This document shows positions 1-7,244 of a stretch of 40,430 nucleotides of DNA, in pieces. This stretch comes from Candidatus Moraniibacteriota bacterium. Its GTDB lineage: Bacteria > Patescibacteriota > Minisyncoccia > Moranbacterales > GCA-2747515. The translations under genes and the position numbers were made by a program. Each line of letters begins with the position of its first letter. Within the stretch, counting starts at the first letter, position 1. The notes under the pieces are model-generated. The model did no database searches. It saw only the letters and a list, made by a program, of their open reading frames with translations, and was not told the DNA's origin. Location of the stretch: positions 1 to 40,430 of the forward strand of contig CAMZLB010000005.1 in NCBI GenBank assembly GCA_947311515.1, read 5' to 3'.

Positions 1-1
1 A

Positions 2-229
2 TTGAAGATAGATTTAAAAGCGTTGGGTGATGAACACCCAAATGTTGCGACTCGTTACAACAACCTCGGCTCGGCGTGGTATTCCAAAGGCGAATACGAC
101 AAAGCGATTGAGTATTATAAAAAAGCGTTGGAGATATTACGAAAAGTCTACCCAAACGGGCATCCACATGTTGATACTGTGGAAAAACACTTGGAGATGG
201 CGAGACAAAAGAAAGGTATAGACTTATAG
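2..229 (+). CDS. C-terminal end of a tetratricopeptide-repeat protein (partial)
   Basis: The visible 75 residues contain the last part of a TPR array of the kinesin-light-chain type: HPNVATRYNNLGSAWYSKG, then EYDKAIEYYKKALEI, then a partial repeat beginning HPHVDTVEKHL. TPR solenoids bind protein partners; no catalytic domain is visible. The frame is open to the left edge, so the TTG at position 2 is not a credible start and the gene begins outside the window. The base composition is clearly richer in G and C than everything downstream (codons such as GCG, CTC, GGC, ACG), which may reflect a recently acquired or recently duplicated repeat array. The function of the whole protein cannot be told from this fragment. 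Confidence 0.8.
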   Translation: MKIDLKALGDEHPNVATRYNNLGSAWYSKGEYDKAIEYYKKALEILRKVYPNGHPHVDTVEKHLEMARQKKGIDL

Positions 230-282
230 TAAATAAAGATAATGAAAAATTATTCAAAGAATATGTAGATGAGATTAAATTG

Positions 283-519
283 ATGTTACCACGGAATAAA
301 GATATTCAAAAATTTTTATTTGGAGCATCTAAAAATATTGCCGCTGCACTTATTTTTAAAACAATAGGAATAGACAATTTATTTTATGGTGCACTAATAG
401 GATCTGCTGGTGATATATTTTACGATAAATTCAAAAAGAATTTAGAGCAGGTGAATTTCAATCAGCTAATTAGTTACTCAGACTTTCTAAAAAGTGATGG
501 TACTCAAATTATTATGTAA
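283..519 (+). CDS. Small hypothetical protein, possibly a gene remnant
   Basis: A 78-residue frame starting at the ATG at 283 (a TTG lies just before it). It has a central hydrophobic, glycine-containing stretch (about residues 17-45, with NIAAALIF and FYGALIGSAGDIFY) and a polar C-terminus. I recognise no family. The same frame is open back to 175 without a good start and reads LFKEYVDEIKL just before the ATG, so this may be the tail of a longer, broken gene rather than an intact small protein. No Shine-Dalgarno precedes it. Confidence 0.35.
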   Translation: MLPRNKDIQKFLFGASKNIAAALIFKTIGIDNLFYGALIGSAGDIFYDKFKKNLEQVNFNQLISYSDFLKSDGTQIIM

Positions 520-564
520 TACTAGTGAAAGATGATTGTATAGCAAAGAATTTTTTATTTTTTG

Positions 565-593
565 TTGTGATAAAAAGTTATTTAATTTAATAC
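565..593 (+). promoter_or_regulatory. Possible sigma70-type promoter of the NUDIX gene
   Basis: TTGTGA (565-570), a 17-base spacer and TAATAC (588-593). The ATG at 600 lies only seven bases after the -10 hexamer, so a transcript from here would be leaderless or nearly so. The -10 match is weak. Confidence 0.3.
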
Positions 594-599
594 AAATAT

Positions 600-1088
600 A
601 TGATAAAAGTTATTTATAGAGATATTAATGGTAAAAAGGGAAAGGTTGATGCGGATAAATTATTTTTTCGCCCGTCTGTTTATGGTGTTCTGATTGAAGA
701 GGGTAAAATATTGTTAGTGCCCCAGTGGGATGGGTATGACTTTCCTGGTGGTGGAATGGAGGTAGGAGAGACGATTGAAGAGGCATTACAGAGAGAATTT
801 TGGGAGGAAACAGGATTGAGAGTTGAAATTGGAGAAATTATTACCTGTGAATCAAACTTTTTTAAATTGCCTTATGGTGAGAGCAAAAAACAATATTGTA
901 ATTCAATTACGATGTATTATACATGCAAAAGAATCGGTGGGGAATTGTCAACGGATAATTTTGATAAGTATGAAAAAGAATATGCTAAAATGGCAGAGTG
1001 GATTGATTTAAATGATGTTAATAAATTAAAATTTTATACTTCTGTTGATAATTTGGAAATAATTAAAAAAGGAAGAGAATTAAATTAA
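600..1088 (+). CDS. NUDIX hydrolase
   Basis: A 162-residue NUDIX-fold protein. The Nudix box is complete: GGGMEVGETIEEALQREF followed by WEETGL (about residues 50-73), giving the G-x5-E-x7-REUxEExGU pattern whose glutamates bind the Mg2+ that drives hydrolysis of a nucleoside diphosphate linked to another group. The start of the domain (YGVLIEEGKILLVPQWDGYDFPGG) and the C-terminal part are typical of ADP-ribose, dNTP or nucleotide-sugar hydrolases of this general family, and the substrate cannot be assigned. ATG at 600 is the natural start; the leader is AT-rich without a Shine-Dalgarno. A 43-codon fragment follows five bases after the stop. A role in nucleotide housekeeping is inferred. Confidence 0.9.
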   Translation: MIKVIYRDINGKKGKVDADKLFFRPSVYGVLIEEGKILLVPQWDGYDFPGGGMEVGETIEEALQREFWEETGLRVEIGEIITCESNFFKLPYGESKKQYCNSITMYYTCKRIGGELSTDNFDKYEKEYAKMAEWIDLNDVNKLKFYTSVDNLEIIKKGRELN

Positions 1089-1093
1089 AATAG

Positions 1094-1225
1094 ATGCAAA
1101 ATATTAACCCCTTTATAAAAGAAGGGATACTTGGTGAAAAATTTTCAAGATATATTAAGTGGAAGTTATTTAGAAGTAGTATTAAATATAAGTTATTAAG
1201 AAATGGTAGTAATTTGCATATTTAA
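1094..1225 (+). pseudogene. 43-codon fragment, possibly the N-terminus of a lost acyltransferase
   Basis: An ATG-to-TAA frame five bases after the NUDIX gene. It encodes a basic peptide with IKYKLLRNGSNLHI at its end. Hexapeptide-repeat (left-handed beta-helix) acyltransferases often begin with a segment of this kind just before their first repeat, but the frame stops exactly there and nothing after it continues the fold. It is therefore best read as a gene fragment. The family link is a weak inference from one short segment, and a real 43-residue protein cannot be excluded. Confidence 0.25.
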
Positions 1226-1251
1226 TGATTAAATTTAGATAAATTTTGTAA

Positions 1252-2150
1252 TTATTTATTACAAAAGATTTTGGTTTTTATAAAATTCCATCCCTTTTCT
1301 ACAGTTTTATCAAAACTTACTTTAGGTTTACAGCTCAATTCCTTTCTAATTTTCGAAGAGTCAAAATATCGTGTTTAAGCTGAACTTTATTGATGAAGGA
1401 GATAAAAAAGTTTTTTTACCAAATATAAAAAGAACATTTTCTGTTATAGTTAATCCAACTTCGTAAGAGAGGAGAATTCATTTTGAAAAGCAATTTTTTA
1501 TTTTTTTAGAATTAAGTATAATAGCTATCCTATTAAACATATCAATGCAAGGAATAAATTCTTCTGCAACAATATAATTTTCTTCTTTTTTACTGTTTTT
1601 CATGATTAATAGATATGCATCAATAGTATCTTCAATAGAAACAACAGCGTTACCTCCTGGAGGTGAAAATTTCATTTCCTGTTCTTTTATTTTTTTATAA
1701 CTTTTCCAATGTATATTTTTATATTTTTTAAAGTCAAAGGTAGATTTTTCATTGAGCGGAAATTTTTTATTTTCTGGAATTCCAATGACTGCTGTTGATG
1801 CAGTTACAACTACTTTTTTAACATTTAGCTTTTTTTGCTATTTCAAGTATATTTTTAATTCCATTAACATGTGTTGTAAACATATAGTTATTATATAACT
1901 TATTATATGAAACAACTCCTGCTACTTGAAAAATAAAATCATAGCCATCCATTGCTTTAAGAACATCTGTTTTATTTCTAAATCTCTCTTTATCTATATT
2001 TTTTGTAGAGGAGGAAGCTTTAATTATTATAGAATCTATAATAGTAGCTTCTTTATGAATATAACCTTTTTCTTTAAATATTTTATTTACTTTTTTGAGT
2101 AAATTGATAAAAGCTTGTAAAACTGTCTCCTGAACTATAGTAATAAATTC
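1252..2150 (-). pseudogene. Frameshifted NAD-dependent epimerase/dihydroflavonol-reductase-type SDR
   Basis: Read on the minus strand, successive frames rebuild an extended short-chain dehydrogenase. From about 1990 to 1835 one frame reads MDGYDFIFQVAGVVSY and HVNGIKNILEIAKKA. A shift near 1830 gives VKKVVVTASTAVIGIPENK, and the same frame runs through FSPPGGNAVVSIEDTIDAYL and EFIPCIDMFNRIA to a stop at 1478. Farther on, other frames give GKKTFLSPSSIKFSLN and then RYFDSSKIRKELSCKPKVSF up to a stop at 1252-1254. These match, in order, the substrate-binding half of the dihydroflavonol-4-reductase-like family, which acts on sugar nucleotides or similar ketones. The N-terminal glycine-rich Rossmann motif is degraded and no start is visible. 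At least three frame changes make a working enzyme very unlikely. The 65-residue open piece at 1478-1675 is part of it. Confidence 0.8.
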
Positions 2151-2167
2151 AGCGGTATATACTTATA

Positions 2168-2701
2168 TTAACTTTTCTGTTTGTATATCATTTTCTCGCT
2201 AAAAATAAAAAGTTCATGCTTTGCATTTTCTATAATTTGTTCCATATTGTCAACTTTCTCTTCGTCTCTGATTTTTAATAAAGATTCATGCAGTATAATT
2301 AGTTTTGGTAATAGATTATTATAAAATTCATTTTGCATTTCATTTCCAAAGTATAATTTAATATAAATTGGATTTAATAAATTTTCTTTATTCCATAATT
2401 TAACTGTGTACATGTAATTTTCCCACGATCGTATTAGTACAGTTTGATTTTCTTTTGCTAGGTTATTATTGTAATAATTTTCAGCTTGGTAAATTTTACT
2501 TTGACCTAATTTAACAAAGTTTTTAATAAAATTTGTCTGTTGATTTATTAATTCTTGTTGTATGATTTCACTTCTATTAATTTTTTGAAGTCTATTATTA
2601 ATGTAATAATGACCGACGGATAAAGTTATTATGAGTAAAGTAAAATTTGAAATAAAATGATATACATTCTCTTTCGTTGGTAAGTATTTCTTTATGTTCA
2701 T
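2168..2701 (-). CDS. Membrane-anchored protein of unknown function
   Basis: A 177-residue protein with one N-terminal membrane segment (about residues 17-36, ISNFTLLIITLSVGHYYI) after a short basic head. This predicts a single-pass anchor with a large helical, Asn- and Lys-rich domain outside or inside the membrane. The soluble part (about 40-177) looks all-alpha with repeated amphipathic stretches, as in LINQQTNFIKNFVKLG and MEQIIENAKHELFIF. I recognise no domain and see no catalytic motif. The next gene-like sequence on this strand is the broken epimerase downstream; there is no obvious partner. The start ATG is the only one at the head of the frame, with an AT-rich leader and no Shine-Dalgarno. 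Confidence 0.65.
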   Translation of the reverse strand: MNIKKYLPTKENVYHFISNFTLLIITLSVGHYYINNRLQKINRSEIIQQELINQQTNFIKNFVKLGQSKIYQAENYYNNNLAKENQTVLIRSWENYMYTVKLWNKENLLNPIYIKLYFGNEMQNEFYNNLLPKLIILHESLLKIRDEEKVDNMEQIIENAKHELFIFSEKMIYKQKS

Positions 2702-2745
2702 AATATAATATTGAAAAATAATTATTTACAATAATAAAAAACTAT

Positions 2746-2838
2746 TTATAATTTATAAGCTTTTAATATACTTTTTGCATCTGCATCAGTACCTAAAGAT
2801 ATTCTTTCCATAAACTCACTATTTGAATTTATAGTCAT
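2746..2838 (-). CDS. Possible 30-residue peptide or gene fragment
   Basis: A short minus-strand frame upstream of the membrane-anchored protein. It reads SEFMERISLGTDADAKSILK, a protein-like helical sequence rather than random AT-rich translation. It has no recognisable family and no ribosome-binding signal. It may be the remaining end of a decayed gene. Confidence 0.2.
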   Translation of the reverse strand: MTINSNSEFMERISLGTDADAKSILKAYKL

Positions 2839-3050
2839 ATTGATGATGCTGTAAGTTAATCTGTTTTGTTAGTGTAAAATGTAATTTGAATTATACTTAA
2901 CGTTTATTATATATGATATTTTGTGGAATGCAATGGAGCAAAGCCTAAGTTCAACAATTACTTGCAACACTCTAAATAAATATTAAACTAATTAAATAAT
3001 AATTAGAAAATATTTATGAGTAAAAAAAGAAAAAAACCATGATTGAGCAT

Positions 3051-3193
3051 AGGAGATGTTTGCAAAACTACAAAAATACTCTTTTTGATATTTTTCTTGA
3101 AATACAACTTACAAAAAACTCTATAAATGAAAGCTTTTGGAAATATATTTTATAATTATTTTATCAATTTTTGCCAATAAGTTAGTTTTGTGG
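3051..3193 (+). repeat. Dispersed AT-rich repeat, copy 1
   Basis: Shares, in order, the blocks AAAACT-CAAAAAT-ACTCTTTTT, AAATACAACTTACAAAAAACT, TTTTGGAAATATATTTT, TTATCAATTTTTGCC and GTTAGTTTTGTGG with copies at 26153, 32091, 34693 and 38910. The flanking gap (2839-3265) holds nothing else that I can name. Confidence 0.7.
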
Positions 3194-3265
3194 TTTTTTC
3201 TTGGTTTAGTATTGAGGCAAGTTGTTTAGTTGAGGTTATTTAGGGATAAGTTTAATTATCTAAAG

Positions 3266-3751
3266 CTATTTTAAAAGTTCTTTTAGAGTAATTTCAATTT
3301 CGTCAATTCCTTTTTTACCACCACAAGATTCATTTTGAACCTTGCCTTTTTTATCAAGAATTATCCAAGAAGGAATATAACCACATTCTCGTCCTGTAAT
3401 TTTTTCAAAATCTAGATTTGCATCAACTCCTTGTTTTATGCGTTTTTGCTCAAATTTTCCTTTGTCTACAACATTTACAAAAATATTAACATCTTTATTG
3501 TATTTATCCCAGATTTTTGTTTCAAATTCAGGCATGCTTTTTACACAATGAGGACAAAAAGTACCTGCAAGTATTATAACAGTAGGTTTTCCAAGGAACT
3601 TTTCTATGCTTTTGTTTTTTTCTACAGTTTTAATTTCTTTTGATTCTATTGCAGGCACTATTTTTTTATCATTATCTTTTGATTGATTTGTGGCACAGCC
3701 AGCTAAGGTTATAGTCGTAAATAGAATTACTATACTAAATATATTTTTCAT
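3266..3751 (-). CDS. Thioredoxin-like (TlpA/ResA-type) lipoprotein
   Basis: A 161-residue lipoprotein with a thioredoxin fold. The signal peptide ends in the lipobox LAGC (Cys19), which predicts lipid anchoring to the outer face of the membrane. A polar linker (about 20-50) is followed by the fold: PTVIILAGTFCPHCVKSMPE carries the redox site CPHC (residues 66-69), and CGYIPSWIILDKKGK carries the expected cis-proline loop and following beta strand. The family reduces or oxidises disulfides of exported proteins, often for cytochrome maturation, but no cytochrome genes are nearby. Extra cysteines near 120 and 145 are unusual and may form a second disulfide. A 29-residue membrane peptide is encoded 126 bases upstream on the same strand and probably shares its transcript. 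Confidence 0.85.
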   Translation of the reverse strand: MKNIFSIVILFTTITLAGCATNQSKDNDKKIVPAIESKEIKTVEKNKSIEKFLGKPTVIILAGTFCPHCVKSMPEFETKIWDKYNKDVNIFVNVVDKGKFEQKRIKQGVDANLDFEKITGRECGYIPSWIILDKKGKVQNESCGGKKGIDEIEITLKELLK

Positions 3752-3877
3752 ATATGTTATTTTTATTAATTAAATTTCACAAAACACTATGAATTTCTTC
3801 ATAACTTGCTTAATATTTTAGTTTCATTAATAATATTATTTGCAGATGTTTTGGTTTGGATGAGTAAATTCTAGTTC

Positions 3878-3967
3878 TTACATAGAAATAAACCAATTCA
3901 AGGAAAATACAAGTGCTATCATAGTTGTAATTGCACCAATTATAAAAGTAGTCTCTTTTGATTTCAT
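3878..3967 (-). CDS. 29-residue single-pass membrane peptide
   Basis: A complete ATG-to-TAA frame encoding MKSKETTF followed by one hydrophobic helix (about residues 8-27, IIGAITTMIALVFSLNWF) and a three-residue tail. A consensus extended -10 lies about 35 bases upstream, and the thioredoxin-like lipoprotein gene follows in the same direction. The position suggests a small membrane partner or leader peptide of that lipoprotein, which is inference. A chance frame is possible because of the length, but the sharp hydrophobic block and the promoter support it. Confidence 0.5.
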   Translation of the reverse strand: MKSKETTFIIGAITTMIALVFSLNWFISM

Positions 3968-4001
3968 TTTTTCTTTTTAATTATTGTGATTTTATATAAA
4001 T

Positions 4002-4010
4002 ATTATACCA
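4002..4010 (-). promoter_or_regulatory. Extended -10 promoter for the 29-residue peptide and lipoprotein
   Basis: On the minus strand the sequence is TGGTATAAT, an exact TGnTATAAT extended -10. No good -35 hexamer is seen 16-18 bases upstream, as expected for extended -10 promoters. Transcription would begin near 3995. Confidence 0.55.
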
Positions 4011-4741
4011 CAGATATAAAAAATGCCTATATTTTTTCTAAATGTTTTAAGTGGTCTATGTATTTATTTAATAAGAAATCTATTTATTCTTATAATGAGA
4101 CAATGAATCCTAATTCAAATAAAATATATGATAATTTTTTAAAATTAGAGTAAAGGCAAAAAAAGATAAATGATTTTTTGAAAACTAAGCTTTAGGGTAA
4201 GTCTTTTATTCTATTAGTGAACAGTCAAAGAGAAAGCGAGAAGTGAACTATTTAGTAGGACGTGTCTAAAATTTCGCAAAAATCAATAGATTTTAGATAG
4301 GTTTTTATGATTTTTTTAAAAGGTTGGGTGATTATTAGAGATATGAACAAAGTAAAAGAAGACTTTTTAATAGAAATATTTTATGAATATTCCTAAGTAC
4401 AAAAGATAAGGATGTGAAATAAATCTATCAAGAATTATAAATTTTTTTAAAAGCCTGTGTTTCATATCAATTGCAGATTTCTTAGTTTAAATAGTAAATA
4501 CAGTAATTAAATTATTTTTGCAATTAATTTCTTTTTATAAGTATCAAGATTTTCCTTTAAGTAATCAATTACATCACAGTATATAATTTTTTAGATTATT
4601 TCTAAAATCTTTACTTATAGGTAAATAATCGCAATATTATCCATGGTTTATACACTTAGAATTGCTTGTGCAGCGTCCAATTTGCATAGCTCTCTTATGA
4701 GGTTATTTTGAGCAAAAATAAACTTAACAAGGTGTTTGTAA
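4011..4741. other. Gene-poor gap with a decayed coding remnant
   Basis: There is no intact gene in this stretch. On the minus strand about 4670-4710 reads AQNNLIRELCKLDAAQAILSV before a stop, and further pieces at 4540-4620 (DYLKENLDTYKKKLIAKI) look protein-like. They suggest a decayed gene that I cannot identify. Near 4266-4300 an 8-base inverted repeat (TCTAAAAT / ATTTTAGA) is present. The rest is AT-rich and featureless. Confidence 0.35.
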
Positions 4742-4770
4742 GGATACTAATTATTACGAGTATCCTTTTT
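4742..4770 (+). terminator. Rho-independent terminator without an obvious gene
   Basis: GGATACT (4742-4748) pairs with AGTATCC (4759-4765) around a 10-base loop, followed by TTTTTA. The T run is on the plus strand, so it would end a plus-strand transcript, yet no plus-strand gene precedes it within several kilobases. Confidence 0.55.
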
Positions 4771-4840
4771 ATGGTCGTAGTTATTTTTATAACAATTTAA
4801 TTGTAATATATATAATTCTATCTAAATAGATAGTCAAAGA

Positions 4841-6841
4841 TTACGTTATATTTATAGGATCTATATCTATTTTCCAATTGTTATCTAATGAGATTAGTTT
4901 TGTTTTAAGTTTTTGTGGAATTATATTTTCACTAGATTGGTTTAATAATTTTTTGATAGTTATTATAAACTGTATTTTATACATTGCTCTTACTTTATTT
5001 ACAAGAGGGTCATGAGGTTCTGATATTTTTAAATCAAAGTCTCTACAAATGTCTACAAGTTTGTCAGTCAAAAGATCAGTTTGTTTTTTTGCAGTATCTT
5101 TATATTTTGACTCATAGGTAATTTTTATCATTTGAGAATATGGTGGTAAATTAAGTAATTTTCTAGTGGATAACTCTTCTTCAGTAAATTCAATCCATGA
5201 ATTATTTTTGGCAAATTCTATTACTGGATGCATAGAATTATAAGTTTGAATTAATAATTCTCCATACATACCAACTTTTGAACCTAATTGAAGTATGTGA
5301 GCAAATGCTTTTTCGTCTGTATCATAATCAGTACTGCTTAATAATTGGTCCATATCAATTATTGCAGCTAGCGATAGATTTTGAGTATACCATCCCTTAG
5401 TAGTCATTTGTGTACCTATTAAAATATCAATTTTTCCAGTATAAAAATTTTTGAATAATTTATCATATGAAGTAGGCTTTGACATGCTATTATTATCAGC
5501 TCTTGCTATGTTGTGATCAGGGAATAACTTATTTAAATCTTCTTCTAATTGTTCAGTTCCTATGCCAACATTTATAAATGAGATATTTCTGCAATTAAAG
5601 CATTTTGGAAATATATTTGATGAAAAATTACAATGTAAACACGAAAAAGAACCATTAGTTCGTTCTACTAAGGCTCGTTCACACAATTTACATCTGAAGA
5701 CAGTTTTACACTTAGAGCATATTGAAAAAGAATTTTTTCCTTGTCTGTTTATAAATATCAGAACTTGCTTATTTTTTGATAACGTTTTTCTAATAGCTTG
5801 TAGAAGTTCTTCTGAAAGAATAGGTCTTTTTTTTATATGTTTATTTTTGTTTTTTTTATAATACTCTAATTTCATATCAATCACTGTTATTTTAGGAATA
5901 TTGTTTTCAGGTAGCGTAACTAAAGTTTTATTTTTTTTTGCAATTTCAAAATCAGAAATTTTTGGTGAAAAAGAAGTAGATAAAAATTTAGCACCATGAA
6001 ATTCTGCAATTTTTTTTGCACAAACTCTCACGTCATATCTAGGGGCTTTTGCCCATTGTTTGTGAGATATATCATGAGAATCCACTATTATTACAAGAGA
6101 TAGATTTGTAAATGGTGCAAATAAACCTATTCTAGTTGTTAGAATTATCTTAACTTTATTGACTTTGATATTTTCCCATCTCTTAAAAAGATGACCTTTT
6201 GTGATAGTTGAGGATAGTGTAATTAAGATATCTTCTTGAAAATATTGTAATAATAAATTTTGATAAACTGGAAGTAATGTTTTCTCAGGTACAAAAATTA
6301 CAATTGATTTATTTTCTTTTATTTCTTTATTTATTATTTTTATCAAAACTTCAGCAAAAAATGCATTATAAGTTGTTTTTAAGGTACAATTATTATTAGT
6401 ATTAAATATTTTTTCTATATCGGATATACAAGTTTTTTCAATTTTTGGAATATTTGGTAAATTTTTTATAATTTGCTTTGAATCCTTATGTTTTGTTTTT
6501 GAGTTTACAATCTTTGGTAAAAAAAGTTTTATTACTACACCGAGAGAGGTGTAGTAATAAGATGATATGTATTTAGCTAATTTATATTGATTTTCAGTTA
6601 TATAGCTCTCTTTTATGATTGATTCTATGGATTTTAATTGTATCCCTTTAATTCTAGAAAAATCTTTTTTTGATTTAAGGACTATGCCTTTGACATTTTT
6701 ATTGCCTATAGAGATATTAACAAAAGAACCAAAAGGAATCTGGTTCTTTGATGTATAAAAAAAATATTGATCACGCGTAAGTGGTAGGCGAATCAAGGGA
6801 ATCACTGAAACTAAAAATTTTTCTGACTCACTGATTTGCAT
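4841..6841 (-). CDS. priA: PriA-like primosomal protein with degenerate helicase motifs
   Basis: A 666-residue protein collinear with PriA, the superfamily 2 helicase that recognises stalled forks and reloads DnaB. The 3'-DNA-binding domain (about 1-105), helicase lobes and C-terminal domain are all present. All eight zinc-binding cysteines are kept (375, 378, 384, 387, 401, 404, 414, 417), as are the motif V-like segments VGIGTEQLEEDLNKLFPDHN and ILIGTQMTTKGW. The ATPase core is not: the Walker A position reads NNCTLKTTYN (about 151-160) instead of GxTGSGKT, the DEEH box reads DSHD (254-257), and QVAGRAGR of motif VI reads QLGSKVGMYG (518-527). A fork-binding or DnaB-loading role without unwinding is inferred. 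It is the last gene of the dnaB cluster, 9 bases after the coiled-coil gene. A sequencing artefact is unlikely because the frame is intact throughout. Confidence 0.88.
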   Translation of the reverse strand: MQISESEKFLVSVIPLIRLPLTRDQYFFYTSKNQIPFGSFVNISIGNKNVKGIVLKSKKDFSRIKGIQLKSIESIIKESYITENQYKLAKYISSYYYTSLGVVIKLFLPKIVNSKTKHKDSKQIIKNLPNIPKIEKTCISDIEKIFNTNNNCTLKTTYNAFFAEVLIKIINKEIKENKSIVIFVPEKTLLPVYQNLLLQYFQEDILITLSSTITKGHLFKRWENIKVNKVKIILTTRIGLFAPFTNLSLVIIVDSHDISHKQWAKAPRYDVRVCAKKIAEFHGAKFLSTSFSPKISDFEIAKKNKTLVTLPENNIPKITVIDMKLEYYKKNKNKHIKKRPILSEELLQAIRKTLSKNKQVLIFINRQGKNSFSICSKCKTVFRCKLCERALVERTNGSFSCLHCNFSSNIFPKCFNCRNISFINVGIGTEQLEEDLNKLFPDHNIARADNNSMSKPTSYDKLFKNFYTGKIDILIGTQMTTKGWYTQNLSLAAIIDMDQLLSSTDYDTDEKAFAHILQLGSKVGMYGELLIQTYNSMHPVIEFAKNNSWIEFTEEELSTRKLLNLPPYSQMIKITYESKYKDTAKKQTDLLTDKLVDICRDFDLKISEPHDPLVNKVRAMYKIQFIITIKKLLNQSSENIIPQKLKTKLISLDNNWKIDIDPINIT

Positions 6842-6850
6842 TTGTTTGAT

Positions 6851-7204
6851 TTATTTAGTTTTTTTGAATGATATATTGTAATTTGGTTCATAAAGTGTAT
6901 CATAAGCATCCCTTACTTCCACAGTTTCACCTTTCATAAGGTTTGTAAGTGATATATCAGAAATCATTTCTTTGATAGACTTTTCTTCAGCCTTTAAGTC
7001 TTCAAGTTGTTCCCATCTAGAACCCATATCACGTTGAGCAGACATTTCATGCTGTTTCTTTTCTTCTTTGATTTCATTTATTTTCTCTACTAATTCTGCA
7101 TATTCTGAATCATGTGATAGTGAGTCTTTATATTCTTTGCGAATTTCTTTGATTTCTTTCTTTGTTTCTTGCAATTCATTGAAAACTTCTTGTAAATCTT
7201 TCAT
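6851..7204 (-). CDS. Coiled-coil protein between dnaB and priA
   Basis: A 117-residue, highly charged protein. About residues 1-90 are continuous heptad-like helix (ELQETKKEIKEIRKEYKD, then KINEIKEEKKQHEM, then EDLKAEEKSIKEM), predicting a two-helix antiparallel coiled coil with a turn near DMGSRWEQ. The C-terminal 30 residues are a short non-helical tail (GETVEVRDAYDTLYEPNY). No signal peptide or membrane segment is present, so it is cytoplasmic. It lies 40 bases after dnaB and 9 before priA on the same strand, which implies cotranscription with replication genes. A structural or adaptor role is plausible but not shown by the sequence. I do not recognise the family by name. Confidence 0.75.
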   Translation of the reverse strand: MKDLQEVFNELQETKKEIKEIRKEYKDSLSHDSEYAELVEKINEIKEEKKQHEMSAQRDMGSRWEQLEDLKAEEKSIKEMISDISLTNLMKGETVEVRDAYDTLYEPNYNISFKKTK

Positions 7205-7244
7205 TGGTATTTTTTAAATATATTATAATCATATTATAGCATAT

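Noticed and set aside
4011-4741. A known structural RNA (RNase P, tmRNA, SRP or 6S) in the gap with the orphan terminator
   Set aside because: None of the conserved core sequences of these RNAs could be recognised, so only an unassigned transcript is suggested.
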